62,604 nt of DNA, from IMG/VR virus record IMGVR_UViG_3300044619_000874, positions 1 to 62,604 of that record; one strand, written 5' to 3'. The notes beneath the pieces are model-generated. The model saw nothing but the letters and a program-made list of their open reading frames with translations. It was not told the origin of the DNA and did no database searches. A program made the position numbers and the translations under genes. The first letter of the stretch is position 1. Each line of letters begins with the position of its first letter. Source of the DNA: a virus. Below are positions 7,396 to 14,797 of this stretch, piece after piece.

Positions 7396-7778
7396 TCGGT
7401 CACCTCCTGCGCCTTGGCGGCGGGCGGCGGCTTGCACCCGGGCTGACGCAGGTCGTTGTTCAACTCCGGCCAGACCTCCTCACTGTGGCACGCGAACATC
7501 AGATTCCAGCCAGCGTGGGAGAGATGGTCTTCAGATCGATCCCCCTCAAGGTAGGCGTAGATGTGGGACAGGGCGTGGTTCAGGAACACCGAGATGGGCA
7601 GGCCCTTCTCGACATTGAACGACCCGTACTTCTCGGCCCCCTCGTGGCTGGCCTGCGCCATGCGGCGCAGCCCGATTGGCGAGAGCAACTCAAAGCGAAC
7701 GTCCTTCGCCGTGCGCTTGGCACCACGCCCGTACGTTGCGATACCACCATTGACCTTCGGCTTGTCGAACAGTCCCAT
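7392..7778 (-). CDS. dATP/dGTP diphosphohydrolase-like protein (DUF5664 type)
   Basis: 128 aa. The segment KDVRFELLSPIGLRRMA, followed by HEGAEKYG, FLNHALSHIYAYLEGD and HLSHAGWNLMFA, matches the phage family annotated as dATP/dGTP diphosphohydrolase N-terminal domain (DUF5664; from memory). His and Asp/Glu residues spaced along the helices suggest an all-alpha NTP pyrophosphohydrolase. It would adjust nucleotide pools during replication. The ATG at 7778 is preferred to the one at 7781 because GGAGG then has better spacing. No purZ-like or modified-base synthesis gene was seen beside it. Confidence 0.65.
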   Translation of the reverse strand: MGLFDKPKVNGGIATYGRGAKRTAKDVRFELLSPIGLRRMAQASHEGAEKYGSFNVEKGLPISVFLNHALSHIYAYLEGDRSEDHLSHAGWNLMFACHSEEVWPELNNDLRQPGCKPPPAAKAQEVTE

Positions 7779-7780
7779 CA

Positions 7781-8260
7781 TTACCTCCACTCCTTGGCAT
7801 TGGACATGTCGATGAATGCATTGCAACGCACAATGCTCCCCCCATTGACAGTCCTCTGTGTCTCGGTGCGATCCACCCGGAAGCGAACGCAGTACTGCCC
7901 GCTCTCGTCGGTGATCTTCTGTGTCAGCAGAAGGCCCTCGTCCACGAGGAAGAGGAACCCGTAGAGCGGGACGCACAGGGCTGCGGATGCCGCCTTGGCG
8001 TGCTCGATCTTGTCCATCGTGACCAGCCACTCGTCGCCCCACTTGCCACGCAAGTCCTCGCGGGTCACGCCGTACCGGCACTTGGTCTCGACGACGCCAG
8101 CGATGTGCCCCATCTTGGTGATCACGGCGTCAACCTTGGCGGGCAGGTTGTCGGGCGTCCGGTAGTACTCCAGTCCGGTGCCACGCTCGAAGATCGAGGC
8201 GGCTGCCATCTCGTCCGACAGTGTCTTCTGCCCACGGGGCGTGAGTATGTCGAGGCTCAT
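7781..8260 (-). CDS. PD-(D/E)XK nuclease-like protein
   Basis: 159 aa. The string VDAVITKMGHIAGVVETKCR contains the D...E-T-K pattern of PD-(D/E)XK nucleases, and a later helix carries Gln/Lys residues. The likely fold is a small restriction-type nuclease of unknown target. The ATG at 8260 overlaps the stop of the upstream resolvase-like gene (ATGA), and its own stop overlaps the next start. Two other PD-(D/E)XK-type genes lie in this operon, so this one is probably part of recombination or end processing. Confidence 0.7.
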   Translation of the reverse strand: MSLDILTPRGQKTLSDEMAAASIFERGTGLEYYRTPDNLPAKVDAVITKMGHIAGVVETKCRYGVTREDLRGKWGDEWLVTMDKIEHAKAASAALCVPLYGFLFLVDEGLLLTQKITDESGQYCVRFRVDRTETQRTVNGGSIVRCNAFIDMSNAKEWR

Positions 8261-8625
8261 CCCGGGTACTCCGCGAAGGCTCTGGTCTTGGTCGACGTAT
8301 GGATCGCATGGGCGAAGGCATGCATGTCTGCCAGCCTGATGGTCACCAGCCACTCGTGCTTCGACCGGCGGTGCATCACGACCGGCAGGTTGCCAGCCTT
8401 GGTGGCGTCACGCACAGCCTGCTCCATCGCCTTGTCAATGTTGATGCGCTCGACCCGCTTCGACTCGATGTGCAGGGTCGGCAACTCGGTGACCACGAGG
8501 TCGCCGTCACCTTCGGCTAGACCGCAGTACTGCTGCGACCTGCGGGCCGACAGGTAACCCATCGAGCGAAGCCGCTCGGCAAGTTCCCGTTCTGCTGCTG
8601 CGCCTTTGGCTCTTGAGTTGGTCAT
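8257..8625 (-). CDS. Holliday junction resolvase-like PD-(D/E)XK nuclease
   Basis: 122 aa. An N-terminal helix with GAAAERELAERL, then RRSQQYCG, GDGDLVV and LHIESKRV give the E...GDxD...ExK arrangement of Hjc/RusA-unrelated phage resolvases. This family typically cleaves branched recombination intermediates before packaging. It lies between an HNH gene and the second nuclease in the recombination operon. The ATG start has a GGAGCACC sequence upstream; a 54-base gap separates it from the HNH gene. Assignment to resolvase rather than a general VRR-type nuclease is by pattern only. Confidence 0.72.
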   Translation of the reverse strand: MTNSRAKGAAAERELAERLRSMGYLSARRSQQYCGLAEGDGDLVVTELPTLHIESKRVERINIDKAMEQAVRDATKAGNLPVVMHRRSKHEWLVTIRLADMHAFAHAIHTSTKTRAFAEYPG

Positions 8626-8679
8626 CGCGGTGCTCCTGCGGTCAGTGTAAGGAGGTGGTCAAGCGATCCATCAACACAA

Positions 8680-9063
8680 CTATCGCGCCGAGTTACTGCG
8701 CCTCTCGACCTCGACCCACTCGGGCAGCGGCGTCGGGTCGTCCTTCAATCCCTTGCGTCCCATCAGCCCAGCGAGGAACTCGACGTCCACCTCACCATCC
8801 TCTTGCCGCTTTGCTTCGAGGACGTGGCCGAGGGTCAGGCTTCGCTTGCCACCACTATGAAAACCAAAATGACAATCACGGCAAAGGAGAGCGAGATTTC
8901 GTACGTCGTGGCACCGCTCACCACCACGGCGACCGACGATGTGATGCACCTCATGCGTAGACCCCGGCGAGAACTTTCGTAGCCAGCACACGGCACACCG
9001 CTCGCACAGGAAGACGTACTCCCCGATGCGACGCTTCAGTGATTCGGTACGCTTACTCGGCAT
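8680..9063 (-). CDS. HNH endonuclease
   Basis: 127 aa with the complete HNH-zinc pattern: CERCAVC, then HEVHHIVGRR, NLALLCRDCH and FGFH. The HH pair supplies the catalytic His, and the Cys pairs form the structural zinc site. The ATG at 9063 overlaps the stop of the membrane metallopeptidase gene by 11 bases, and no start further upstream is needed. It is one of four HNH genes in the genome. A homing, recombination or packaging role cannot be told apart. Confidence 0.82.
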   Translation of the reverse strand: MPSKRTESLKRRIGEYVFLCERCAVCWLRKFSPGSTHEVHHIVGRRGGERCHDVRNLALLCRDCHFGFHSGGKRSLTLGHVLEAKRQEDGEVDVEFLAGLMGRKGLKDDPTPLPEWVEVERRSNSAR

Positions 9064-9784
9064 CGCCTGCCTCCAGTTGGGCGAGCAGGCCATCGCCAAT
9101 GCCATCAAGCGCAGCGGCGTAGGGCTGGCCGTCGAAGTCCTCGATCACCAGCCGGGCACGGGCGACCAGCAGTTCCAGCAGGTCGCGGAGTTCCTCCTTG
9201 GGATATTCGTCAGACTCCCGCTTGCATATCTCGTCGACCGCGAACCGGGAGTACACCAGTAGTTCAATGCAGAATCGATCGGTCTCTTGCCTGCGATCCC
9301 ACTGCAACTCCGAGCGGGTGATGCAGCCGTTGGTGTAGGCGTCGGCCTCGTCCAGTGGATAGACGGCAATGTCCTGCCACCACTCTTGTGCCTCGATCAG
9401 GTAGGTCTTGTAGGTCTTGCCTCGGTACTTCTTGGGCACCGCCTCGGCGACGTGTGCCAGTTTCGTTTGCTTCGGAATAGGGAGCCGCCACGCCACGCCG
9501 TCGAGCAGGTAGAACCCTCGCTCCTTCGGTGTAGAGCACCGAGAGTTGATGAAGTGAGTGGCCTCGTGAGCCCAAGTGATCGGGCACCCATCCCCCGCTC
9601 GTGCGGCTGCGGCGTCGGACTCCGGCAGCCGGGACACGACATCCATCAGGGTGGGTGGCAGGTTCTTATCCGAACATCTGCGAACCACCGGCACCTGAAC
9701 GTCGTCCGAGAGCAGCAGTGACCCCATCCATAGGATCACGATGCTCGCCACGATCACCCAGCCAAAGTCATAAGCCACCTTCAT
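9053..9784 (-). CDS. Membrane-anchored HExxH metallopeptidase-like protein
   Basis: 243 aa. Residues about 8-26 form one hydrophobic segment, so the rest is probably outside the cytoplasm. HEATH (H73, E74, H77) is a gluzincin-type zinc motif; a later E in LIEAQEWW is a candidate third ligand. Cys residues at about 37, 67, 83 and 154 could form disulfides, which fits export. It follows a 47-aa membrane peptide. A cell-envelope or lysis-related role is possible, because no classical endolysin was found. A host-interaction protease is the alternative. The family is not recognised. Confidence 0.6.
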   Translation of the reverse strand: MKVAYDFGWVIVASIVILWMGSLLLSDDVQVPVVRRCSDKNLPPTLMDVVSRLPESDAAAARAGDGCPITWAHEATHFINSRCSTPKERGFYLLDGVAWRLPIPKQTKLAHVAEAVPKKYRGKTYKTYLIEAQEWWQDIAVYPLDEADAYTNGCITRSELQWDRRQETDRFCIELLVYSRFAVDEICKRESDEYPKEELRDLLELLVARARLVIEDFDGQPYAAALDGIGDGLLAQLEAGDAE

Positions 9785-9924
9785 CGCCGCCTCCTTGTGC
9801 GATTGCGCTCCATCTCATCGAGCAGCAAACGGATGCTGCCCGCCATCCAGATCACAGACACGACCGTCAGCGTCAGCATTACCGTCACCAACACGAGCAG
9901 CCCGTCACGCAGCGTCGAATCCAT
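9781..9924 (-). CDS. Small membrane peptide (47 aa)
   Basis: 47 aa reading MDSTLRDGLLVLVTV at the start, then one hydrophobic helix to about residue 29, and a basic tail ending RTRRRR. The start overlaps the end of the preceding gene by 20 bases, and GGAGG stands before the ATG. Its stop (TGA) overlaps the ATG of the HExxH protein, so the two are coupled. One membrane span with a polybasic tail is compatible with a holin-like role, which remains inference. Confidence 0.6.
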   Translation of the reverse strand: MDSTLRDGLLVLVTVMLTLTVVSVIWMAGSIRLLLDEMERNRTRRRR

Positions 9925-10228
9925 CGAACTCCTCCATGCGTTCCATCGCGATGCTCGCCGCCAGTAGCCACTGCGCTAGTGCCTTGACCTGCTCGGCTGA
10001 GTACAGGATGCAGACGTCCTCTGACTGCACCGTGACGCACGGCTGTGCCACGGGCCACGACGCAGTGCGGAGGTGGCGGGGCACTGCGTGAAACTCCTTC
10101 TCGTTACACACGTCAGTGGCGAGCAGCGACTCGGGCGTGCCGTGCCGAAACCCGAGGGTGAGCATCCAGCCGTTCTCGTTAGCCACCGTGCAGATGGCCT
10201 CGTTCTCTGGCGATGGGTCGCTGTTCAT
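9905..10228 (-). CDS. Hypothetical protein
   Basis: 107 aa, soluble, with a Glu/Thr-rich N-terminus and a helical C-terminus (SAEQVKALAQWLL). It is not recognised; it may be a small accessory protein. The ATG overlaps the helicase stop (ATGA), which fixes the start. A longer frame to 10366 would only overlap the helicase gene. Confidence 0.65.
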   Translation of the reverse strand: MNSDPSPENEAICTVANENGWMLTLGFRHGTPESLLATDVCNEKEFHAVPRHLRTASWPVAQPCVTVQSEDVCILYSAEQVKALAQWLLAASIAMERMEEFDGFDAA

Positions 10229-11748
10229 CCGACCTCCTTCTGAAGTTCTCGTGTGATCGCCTTGACCAACCACTCGTTGCCGGGCGTGCGCTTCATCTTC
10301 TTGAGCGCGCCACGCAGGTAGTCCCGGGGCAGGAGTCGGATCAGTTGTCCGCGATACGGCCCCCACATCATGCGGGCACCCCTTGCCTTGGGCGTCTCGG
10401 CACTCGGCTTCGCGAACGGGTCGACCGACTTCGAGTCGAACGTGATGCCGACCACGAGTTGCCTGCGGCGGTGCTTCTCCGCCTCCATCTCGGCGAGGGC
10501 CCTCTCCTTGTCGAGGCGTTCGAGTTCACGCATCTCGGCAGCCACGTCAGCCAGTTCGACGTCGCCTTCCTCGGTTCTCTTGAGCAACTTCTCCCGGTAC
10601 TTCTGCACCTTCTCCGGCGGCAGCACGACGTCGATGGCCGAGCACACCCGGTGGTGCCGCACGTTGTCCTGATAGTCGTAAATCTTTGCGTGCGGCTTGT
10701 GCCCGTGGGCTATCGCCATCCGCCTCGTGTAGTCCGACGGCTGGGCGTCCACGTTGTCACGCTTGTCCGGCCGCAGGGCGCGCCCCAGTATCTGGAGGTA
10801 GCGCGGCAGGCTGCGGGTCGGGGTCAGCAGGTGCAACTCCTCGACCGGAGCGTCCCACCCCATCGTCAGCACGGCGACGTTGCAGATCAGTGTGGCATCA
10901 CCCGACTCGTACCTCTTCATCTCGTCATGCCGCTCGCTCTCGCTCTGCTTGCTGTGAACGAGGGCGGCACGCACTCCGTACCTCGTCTCGATCAGGTCGC
11001 GGAATGCACGGGCGTGGCTGATGTTCGGGCAGTAGACGGCACCCTTCGTGCGGTGGTTCGATGCAACGAGTGATGCCTGCTCGTGCAGCACCATCTCGTC
11101 GGACATGATCCGCTGCACTTCGGCAGCATCGAACTCACCGACCCCACCCGTCGGCAACTTGTACGACTTGACGATGATGCGGCGGGCGGAGATGGGCACG
11201 AGCCAGCCGTGCTCGATCGCAGGCACCACGCCGTACTGCACCGGCACCCTGCCGTAGTACCGCATGGCAGGCGAGCCGTGAGGGGTCGCCGTCAGCCCAC
11301 AGATCACTGCGCCGTTGGAGCGGTAGTAATCCAGTAGGTCGAGCGTCGGCCCCCCACAGCCATAGTGCGCCTCGTCAACCACGACGAGGTCGGGCGAGTA
11401 CTTCTGGCCCCGGTTCCCGGTGAGCAGGGACTGGAGCGAGGCAACGACAATCGGTGCCTCGGGCCGGGCATACAAATCCCCCTGCTCGATCTCCACATCA
11501 CGCAGCCGGTACGCCTCCACGCCTCTGGCGATCTGCGAGCAGAGCGTGATGCGGGGGTCGATGATCAGCGTGCGGGAGTACCGCTCACTGAGGATCGCCG
11601 CGATCAGCGTCTTGCCCACACCCGTGGCGATTTCACCGAGGGCCTTGCCGTCACTCCGCAGTACTGCGTCGAGCGAGTCGACCGCATGCTGCTGGATCGG
11701 GCGAGGCTTCGGTCGCGGGTCGTGGAACAGCGTCCGTGCTTCGTGCAT
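10225..11748 (-). CDS. SF2 DEAH-box helicase
   Basis: 507 aa. Motifs in order are a PRPIQQHA Q-like motif, Walker A ATGVGKT (residues 42-48), Walker B VVVDEAHYG, motif III GLTATPHG, helicase-C motifs with TMGWDAP, and motif VI QILGRALRP. It belongs to the restriction-type/UvsW-like SF2 helicases, which remodel branched DNA or replication forks. The C-terminal 130 residues are charged and unlike any domain I know. The ATG at 11748 forms TGATG with the stop of the HTH gene; a GTG one codon earlier is possible. With ERF, the exonuclease and the resolvase it completes a recombination module. Confidence 0.88.
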   Translation of the reverse strand: MHEARTLFHDPRPKPRPIQQHAVDSLDAVLRSDGKALGEIATGVGKTLIAAILSERYSRTLIIDPRITLCSQIARGVEAYRLRDVEIEQGDLYARPEAPIVVASLQSLLTGNRGQKYSPDLVVVDEAHYGCGGPTLDLLDYYRSNGAVICGLTATPHGSPAMRYYGRVPVQYGVVPAIEHGWLVPISARRIIVKSYKLPTGGVGEFDAAEVQRIMSDEMVLHEQASLVASNHRTKGAVYCPNISHARAFRDLIETRYGVRAALVHSKQSESERHDEMKRYESGDATLICNVAVLTMGWDAPVEELHLLTPTRSLPRYLQILGRALRPDKRDNVDAQPSDYTRRMAIAHGHKPHAKIYDYQDNVRHHRVCSAIDVVLPPEKVQKYREKLLKRTEEGDVELADVAAEMRELERLDKERALAEMEAEKHRRRQLVVGITFDSKSVDPFAKPSAETPKARGARMMWGPYRGQLIRLLPRDYLRGALKKMKRTPGNEWLVKAITRELQKEVG

Positions 11749-12101
11749 CACGCCGCCTCCGATGCTCGGTAGGCTCGGCGAAGCGCGCCGTACATCTTCT
11801 CAAGTCGAACGTCGTTTCGACCGCTTGCCACCCACCGCTTCGCCCGCTCCTCCGGCGTCCACGACTGGCGGATCGCCGCTGCCCTCTCCAGAATCTCCTG
11901 CTCGGTCGGATCGTCCTTCGACGTCGACCGGAAGGACTCCGCCACCGGGCGTGTCTTGTTCGCGAACTTCAGCATCCGGTAGAGCGCGTGCCTCGGCACG
12001 TTGTGAATCCTCGCCGCCTCCTTCACCGACGTCCGCTGCGTCAGGTAGTGCTCCATCGCCCTCGACATCTGGGTCGACCGTGATCCCTCTCTCGCTTCCA
12101 T
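11748..12101 (-). CDS. Helix-turn-helix DNA-binding protein
   Basis: 117 aa. The segment TSVKEAARIHNVPRHALYRML (residues about 24-44) is a homeodomain-like helix-turn-helix. A second, Arg-rich part has SWTPEERAKRWV and ends with several Arg/Lys. This could be a phage transcription regulator or a terminase-small-like DNA binder. The ATG at 12101 has AAGGAGG seven bases upstream; a TTG at 12134 would extend it without a ribosome site. Its N-terminal region is overlapped in another frame by the preceding gene. Confidence 0.7.
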   Translation of the reverse strand: MEAREGSRSTQMSRAMEHYLTQRTSVKEAARIHNVPRHALYRMLKFANKTRPVAESFRSTSKDDPTEQEILERAAAIRQSWTPEERAKRWVASGRNDVRLEKMYGALRRAYRASEAA

Positions 12102-12267
12102 GCGGTATCCCTCCTTGAAGAATGGTTCGGACAAACAAAATCGATTGCAGTGACTTGACCTCCTGCACCAGCGCAGGAAGGTCGACGTGGATGAGGCGTG
12201 GCAGAATCTCTAGCGAGAGGTTCTCCAGCCGGTACTCGATCTCGGTGAGGTCGCGATCACTTAACAC
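11800..12267 (-). CDS. Small helical protein with anomalous overlapping 3' part
   Basis: A frame of up to 155 aa starting with GTG at 12267, which overlaps the ERF stop. The first 50 residues look genuine: a charged amphipathic start (MLSDRDLTEIEYRLENLSLE) and normal codon choice. After about 12130 the frame runs for 300 bases out of phase with the convincing HTH gene and becomes Gly/Asp/Arg-rich like a shadow. Either the protein really ends near 12100 and a base is wrong in the assembly, or the two genes truly overlap, or a frameshift joins them. Function unknown. Confidence 0.4.
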   Translation of the reverse strand: MLSDRDLTEIEYRLENLSLEILPRLIHVDLPALVQEVKSLQSILFVRTILQGGIPHGSERGITVDPDVEGDGALPDAADVGEGGGEDSQRAEARALPDAEVREQDTPGGGVLPVDVEGRSDRAGDSGEGSGDPPVVDAGGAGEAVGGKRSKRRST

Positions 12268-12919
12268 TGGCTGCCTCCCTGAAAGGTTTCATGGCCTCGC
12301 GGTCGGCCTTCAGTGCCATGAGGTCGTCCTCGGTGATGCGACCTGACGCGACCGACATGGCAGCGCGAGCCAGCACCGAGTCACGCTCCTGCTCCGACTT
12401 GGCTGCGACCAGTGCCTGACGGGCGAGGCCGAGGGCCGAGTTGGGCTTGGCCTTCGGGCCTTCGAGCCCCGCACCGTCGAGGTCGCTGTCTGCTGCCACG
12501 CCGCAGAGTTCGGCGTAGTGCTTGCGTCGGAAGTAAGTGGTCTCGCTGAGAACCTTCTGCGGCTGACGCTCGGTCAACTTCGACGACGACCGCTCGAACT
12601 GACCGCTCACATGACGCAGCGTCGAGACCTCCCACTGCTCGTCGCCGATGATGAAAGTCTTCGAGGCGAGGTCGAGCCCGTGGCGGCAGTTGGCCGGGGT
12701 CACTGCATCGAGCACCTCATCGAGCGTGGCGTACATTCCGTACGCGCCCTTGGCGTTCTTCCTGATCGGCTGGTACTCGGCGCGGGCCTTGCACTTCGCC
12801 TCGGCCAACTTGTCGGTGTACTCCGACTCCATCGCTGGCATGAACGAGGTCTGAGGCTTGAGCCTCGGGTCGCGCTGGCACGGGTTGACGCAGGTCGGTT
12901 CTTCTTTCTGATCGCTCAT
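12257..12919 (-). CDS. erf: ERF-family single-strand annealing protein
   Basis: 220 aa. The central part has the ERF-family block KGAYGMYATLDEVLDAV followed by a His-Gly-Leu segment and TLRHVSGQFERSS. ERF proteins anneal single strands and promote phage recombination or circularisation. The C-terminal third is Ala/Glu-rich and probably interacts with partners. The ATG overlaps the exonuclease stop (ATGA) and has AAAGGAG upstream, which fixes the start. An exonuclease plus ERF pair is the standard two-component phage recombinase, and both are here. Confidence 0.82.
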   Translation of the reverse strand: MSDQKEEPTCVNPCQRDPRLKPQTSFMPAMESEYTDKLAEAKCKARAEYQPIRKNAKGAYGMYATLDEVLDAVTPANCRHGLDLASKTFIIGDEQWEVSTLRHVSGQFERSSSKLTERQPQKVLSETTYFRRKHYAELCGVAADSDLDGAGLEGPKAKPNSALGLARQALVAAKSEQERDSVLARAAMSVASGRITEDDLMALKADREAMKPFREAASVK

Positions 12920-13884
12920 CGACTTACTCCTTTGAAGGCCCACTCTGGAAACTGAAGGACGTTGATCTCGCCGTATCCGCTGGGCAGCCAGTGGCCGCTC
13001 TCTTTGCGGGCCTCGATCTCGTCGAGGTCGTCGGTGATCCACTGCTCGCACATGGCGACGAGCGGCTCGGGGAGTTCGCACACTTGGACTTGGTGCGATG
13101 GCGTCGTGGAGCAAGCCACGAACGTGAGGCGTTGGTCAGAGAGCCCAGCCGCAGCGGCGATCTGGGAGTACCAAGCGGAGGCGTAGTGGTAGCCGTGGTC
13201 GAGGCAGCCCCTCCACCACGATTCGAGTGGGCGGGCGTCGCGGCACGACTTCCAGTCCAGCAGCACGCCGCCGTGAGTGACGGCGTCGTAGCGGCAGCGG
13301 ATCAGGTGGCCGTCGGGTCGGCGATAGAACGCCGAGAGTTCGTGCTTCCAGATATCCTCGTAGAGGTCTCTCGCCATTGCGTTCGAGAAGAACTGCGAGA
13401 GGATCGCCTCGACGATGGCGAGGTTCTCTTCCGACGCGACGATGGCGTCAGGCCCCTGCTCATCACGCCACGCCTTCGCGGCCTTGGAGGAGGAGAGCCC
13501 GCCGCCTGCGGTGCGGAACTCCTCCGGTACCGAGACGAGGTGAGAGCGGTACCGGGTCGGGCCCAGTTCGAGGGCCGCGTGTACAAGTGTTCCGAGGTCG
13601 GTAGCCGCCGACGAGAAGGCCGGGCGGGTGCGAGCGATGTGTCGCTCGTGGAACCAAACCGGCCCGTGGTAGCGGAAGTCCCAGCCGATGGACTTCGAGG
13701 GGCAGGGGAGGGTATGGTAGACGTGGTTCGGCAGGCCCTCCACTAGGAGGGTCTGGCCGGGCTGCAACCCCTCAAGGGCGGCAAGAAGTTCCGCAAGAGT
13801 CGGGGCGACTGGATTCGAACCAGCGACCTCTACGTCCCGAACGTAGCGCGAACCCTCGCCGCCGGTCTCAAGGAGATCGGCCAT
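12916..13884 (-). CDS. PD-(D/E)XK exonuclease, RecB/RecE-like
   Basis: About 322 aa in the form drawn. Motifs are GTLVHAALE (motif I region), RYDAVTHGGVLLDWKS (motif II-III with D and DxK), and a helix with HYASAWYSQ. It would resect double-stranded ends for the ERF protein encoded next, which overlaps its stop. The start is uncertain. ATGs at 13884 or 13914 lie upstream of, and translate, a tRNA-Pro fragment (reading VAGSNPVAPT). No ribosome site precedes either, and a GTG at 13743 after the fragment is possible. The nuclease domain itself begins after the fragment. Confidence 0.78.
   Translation of the reverse strand: MADLLETGGEGSRYVRDVEVAGSNPVAPTLAELLAALEGLQPGQTLLVEGLPNHVYHTLPCPSKSIGWDFRYHGPVWFHERHIARTRPAFSSAATDLGTLVHAALELGPTRYRSHLVSVPEEFRTAGGGLSSSKAAKAWRDEQGPDAIVASEENLAIVEAILSQFFSNAMARDLYEDIWKHELSAFYRRPDGHLIRCRYDAVTHGGVLLDWKSCRDARPLESWWRGCLDHGYHYASAWYSQIAAAAGLSDQRLTFVACSTTPSHQVQVCELPEPLVAMCEQWITDDLDEIEARKESGHWLPSGYGEINVLQFPEWAFKGVSR
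13800..13846 (-). other. Putative attP: 3' part of a tRNA-Pro(CGG)
   Basis: On the minus strand this is an anticodon arm (5-bp stem, loop TTCGGGA with anticodon CGG), variable loop, T-arm with TTCGAAT, the 3' acceptor strand CGCCCCG and the discriminator A. The matching 5' acceptor strand and D-arm are missing, so it is not a functional tRNA. Tyrosine integrases commonly use tRNA 3' ends as attachment sites and rebuild the tRNA on integration. The integrase gene starts 121 bases away. Confidence 0.82.
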
Positions 13885-13966
13885 GTCAGCACTGCTTGCA
13901 TCTGATTCAGTCATTGGTATTCTCGCGACGAAAGGAGCAGTGTACAGAAGTTCAGTGGGGGAGTCA

Positions 13967-14797
13967 ATGATCGGGTTGGCAGAACGCTATCTATTGGGGA
14001 GGGACGTTTCTCGCGGATACGCGGGGAACATCAGAAGGACGGCGGCCAAGATGGATAGGGCGGGGATCACCCCTGCCAATATCAACGGGCCTGCGGTCAG
14101 CATGTGGCTCTCCTCCTTGAAAGCAAACGGTCTGTCGAGCGTGAGTATAGCGAGTGAGCGCCGTAGCGCAATCACAATCTGGAAGTTCGGCATAGAGGAC
14201 GGGTCGATCACTACACCCATCCGCCATGTCCTTCAGCCTCGTGTCACTCGTCGTGTCACTCGTGCCTTCGGACGCGATGATCTTACTGGTGCTGTCAAGC
14301 GTCTCAAAGAATTGATCCTGCCCGCGTTTCAGAGCGGTTGCTGTCGAAAGCAGTGGATCGAGGCTTGGATTTTCTACGTCTACGAAACCGGAGCGCGGTT
14401 CACCGACGCATACGAACTCCGTTCCGAAGCACTCGTTCCCGGCGGGGTTGGCTGGACTGCGAGCAAGACGGGACGGCCGGTCATCAAACGCCTGTCAGCG
14501 AGTACTTCAGATCGGCTGGCAGCACTAGCATCCCTGTCCCCCGACGGCACGGTGTTCAAGTGGGCCGTGTCGCGGCGGCATGCGTTCGCTGCGATCAGAG
14601 CGGTGTTCAAGCAGATCGGGCTGGATGGCGGAAGGACGCAATGGCTGCGCCGCAGCGGGGCAACGCACGCCGAGATGATCAAGAAAGGTGCGGCACGCGA
14701 GTACCTGTGCCACGCCACGCAGGGGCTGGCCGAATCCAACTACATAGATTTTACGCAGTTGCTACCCGAGTTGCCAGTTCCGCCCGGGATTGAGTGA
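13967..14797 (+). CDS. int: Tyrosine recombinase / integrase
   Basis: 276 aa. The N-terminal 90 residues look like a SAM-like core-binding domain. The catalytic domain shows R144 in ETGARFTDA, K167 in SKTGR, R228-R229 in QWLRRSGATH, H249 in LCHAT, and the nucleophile Y259 in ESNYI. The usual His of the HxxR box is Gln here (QWLR), a tolerated but notable change. The start at 13967 is chosen because GGGGGAG lies just upstream; longer starts at 13883 or 13940 lack good spacing. It sits beside the tRNA-Pro fragment and points away from it. Function: site-specific integration into a host tRNA-Pro gene. Confidence 0.88.
   Translation: MIGLAERYLLGRDVSRGYAGNIRRTAAKMDRAGITPANINGPAVSMWLSSLKANGLSSVSIASERRSAITIWKFGIEDGSITTPIRHVLQPRVTRRVTRAFGRDDLTGAVKRLKELILPAFQSGCCRKQWIEAWIFYVYETGARFTDAYELRSEALVPGGVGWTASKTGRPVIKRLSASTSDRLAALASLSPDGTVFKWAVSRRHAFAAIRAVFKQIGLDGGRTQWLRRSGATHAEMIKKGAAREYLCHATQGLAESNYIDFTQLLPELPVPPGIE

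Noticed and set aside
7392-7778. Evidence for a modified (Z-type) genome from the dATP/dGTP diphosphohydrolase-like gene
   Set aside because: No purZ-like synthetase or specialised polymerase was seen, and this gene family also occurs in phages with normal bases.
13800-13846. Complete tRNA-Pro gene
   Set aside because: Only the anticodon arm, T-arm and 3' acceptor strand are present; the D-arm and 5' acceptor strand cannot be found upstream, so it is an attachment site rather than a tRNA.
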